Source: Actinomycetota bacterium (lineage in GTDB: Bacteria > Actinomycetota > Actinomycetes > S36-B12 > CAIYMF01). Taken from it: 42,750 nt of DNA. The notes beneath the pieces are model-generated. The model searched no databases, was not told where the DNA came from, and saw only the letters and a list, made by a program, of their open reading frames with translations. The translations under genes were made by a program, and so were the position numbers. The stretch is from positions 1 through 42,750 of the forward strand of contig JAIUOK010000041.1 in the NCBI GenBank assembly GCA_020161245.1, written 5' to 3'. Shown piece by piece: positions 42,446-42,750 of this stretch (the first letter of the stretch is position 1; each line of letters starts with the position of its first letter).

Positions 42446-42750
42446 TCACGGAAGCTCCTCGATCGTGACGTCCTTGAATGATACGAGCGCTTTGCCGCCA
42501 CCGTGGACCTGGAGACCGATTCGCCCGTTCTGCGGAATTGCCGGGTCAGCTTCGGTGTAGTCCACCGTCGTGACGCCATTAATCTTCAGCACCATGCGCG
42601 GGCCGACACAGCGAATCTCGTAGTCGTTCCAGTCATTCTTCTTCACCGGCTTGCCCAGCTCGGAATCGCCCGGTTTGGCCAACACCTTGTTCCGCCGCGA
42701 TTCGTCATAGAGCGCTCCCCACCACCCATCGCCGATGTCGGCCTGATACC
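42446..42750 (-). CDS. DUF1080 (3-keto-disaccharide hydrolase-like) protein, 5' truncated
   Basis: The frame is open from the window edge to the stop at 42446, giving about 100 C-terminal residues. Upstream of the first GTG it still reads YQADIGDGWWGALYDESRR, then NDWNDYEIRCVGPRMVLKIN and PQNGRIGLQVHGG, the hallmark segments of DUF1080. This is a concanavalin-like fold linked to sugar hydrolysis and greatly expanded in Planctomycetes and Verrucomicrobia. The start and any signal peptide are outside the window. It is convergent with the CoA-binding gene across 51 bases in which I see nothing. Confidence 0.88.
   Translation of the reverse strand, partial: YQADIGDGWWGALYDESRRNKVLAKPGDSELGKPVKKNDWNDYEIRCVGPRMVLKINGVTTVDYTEADPAIPQNGRIGLQVHGGGKALVSFKDVTIEELP

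Overview
The window is almost entirely a core chromosomal stretch of a high-GC actinomycete. The lineage markers are WhiA, RbpA, OpcA, a mycothiol-type maleylpyruvate isomerase-fold protein, an actinobacterial RapZ P-loop (GAGRS), frequent GTG starts and strong G/C at third codon positions. Gene content and order resemble, from memory, the Mycobacterium tuberculosis Rv1420-Rv1466 neighbourhood (uvrC, rapZ, yvcK, whiA, gap-pgk-tpi-secG, pgl-opcA-zwf-tal-tkt, ctaB, ctaA, ABC transporter, sufR-BDCSU-T). I cannot place the genus. I saw no tRNA, rRNA, CRISPR array, transposase or integrase.

Layout. (1) 1-11.2 kb: the 3' part of uvrB, two tandem TerC-family membrane proteins, then a leftward block (a lipoprotein, an MBL-fold hydrolase and a maleylpyruvate isomerase-like protein), then uvrA, a Tat-exported Rieske lipoprotein and uvrC. 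All three UvrABC excinuclease genes lie here. (2) 11.2-16.8 kb: rapZ and yvcK, a secreted M14 metallopeptidase on the opposite strand, and whiA. The peptidase interrupts a run (rapZ-yvcK-whiA) that is normally contiguous in actinobacteria. (3) 17.0-20.8 kb: gap-pgk-tpiA, a strong hairpin, secG and rbpA. (4) 20.9-27.6 kb, leftward: tkt, tal, zwf, opcA, pgl, which covers the oxidative and part of the non-oxidative pentose phosphate pathway. (5) 27.7-30.6 kb: ctaB and an ATP-grasp protein, convergent with ctaA; ctaB and ctaA make heme A for cytochrome oxidase. (6) 30.7-34.0 kb, leftward: a SigK/RskA-like sigma/anti-sigma pair and an ABC-2 type exporter. (7) 34.1-40.7 kb: the complete SUF iron-sulfur operon sufR-sufB-sufD-Rieske ferredoxin-sufC-sufS-sufU-sufT, with genes overlapping or nearly so.

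After sufT comes a 46-bp direct repeat of its 3' end at an exact 200-base offset, then a compound hairpin and one small leftward gene of unknown function. From about 41.37-41.40 kb the sequence changes character: lower GC, homopolymer runs and different codon use. It encodes a truncated release-factor-like protein, a CoA-binding protein and a DUF1080 protein, the last two of types common in Planctomycetes. The simplest reading is that the final ~1.35 kb is joined to the actinobacterial contig by an assembly error. Recent transfer is the less likely alternative.

I did not find a convincing new defence or mobile system. The points most worth a second look are the junction, the sufT repeat, the peptidase interruption, a recurrent TTAC[T/G]CGCG word in intergenic regions, and a palindrome over a predicted leaderless promoter of the ABC transporter.
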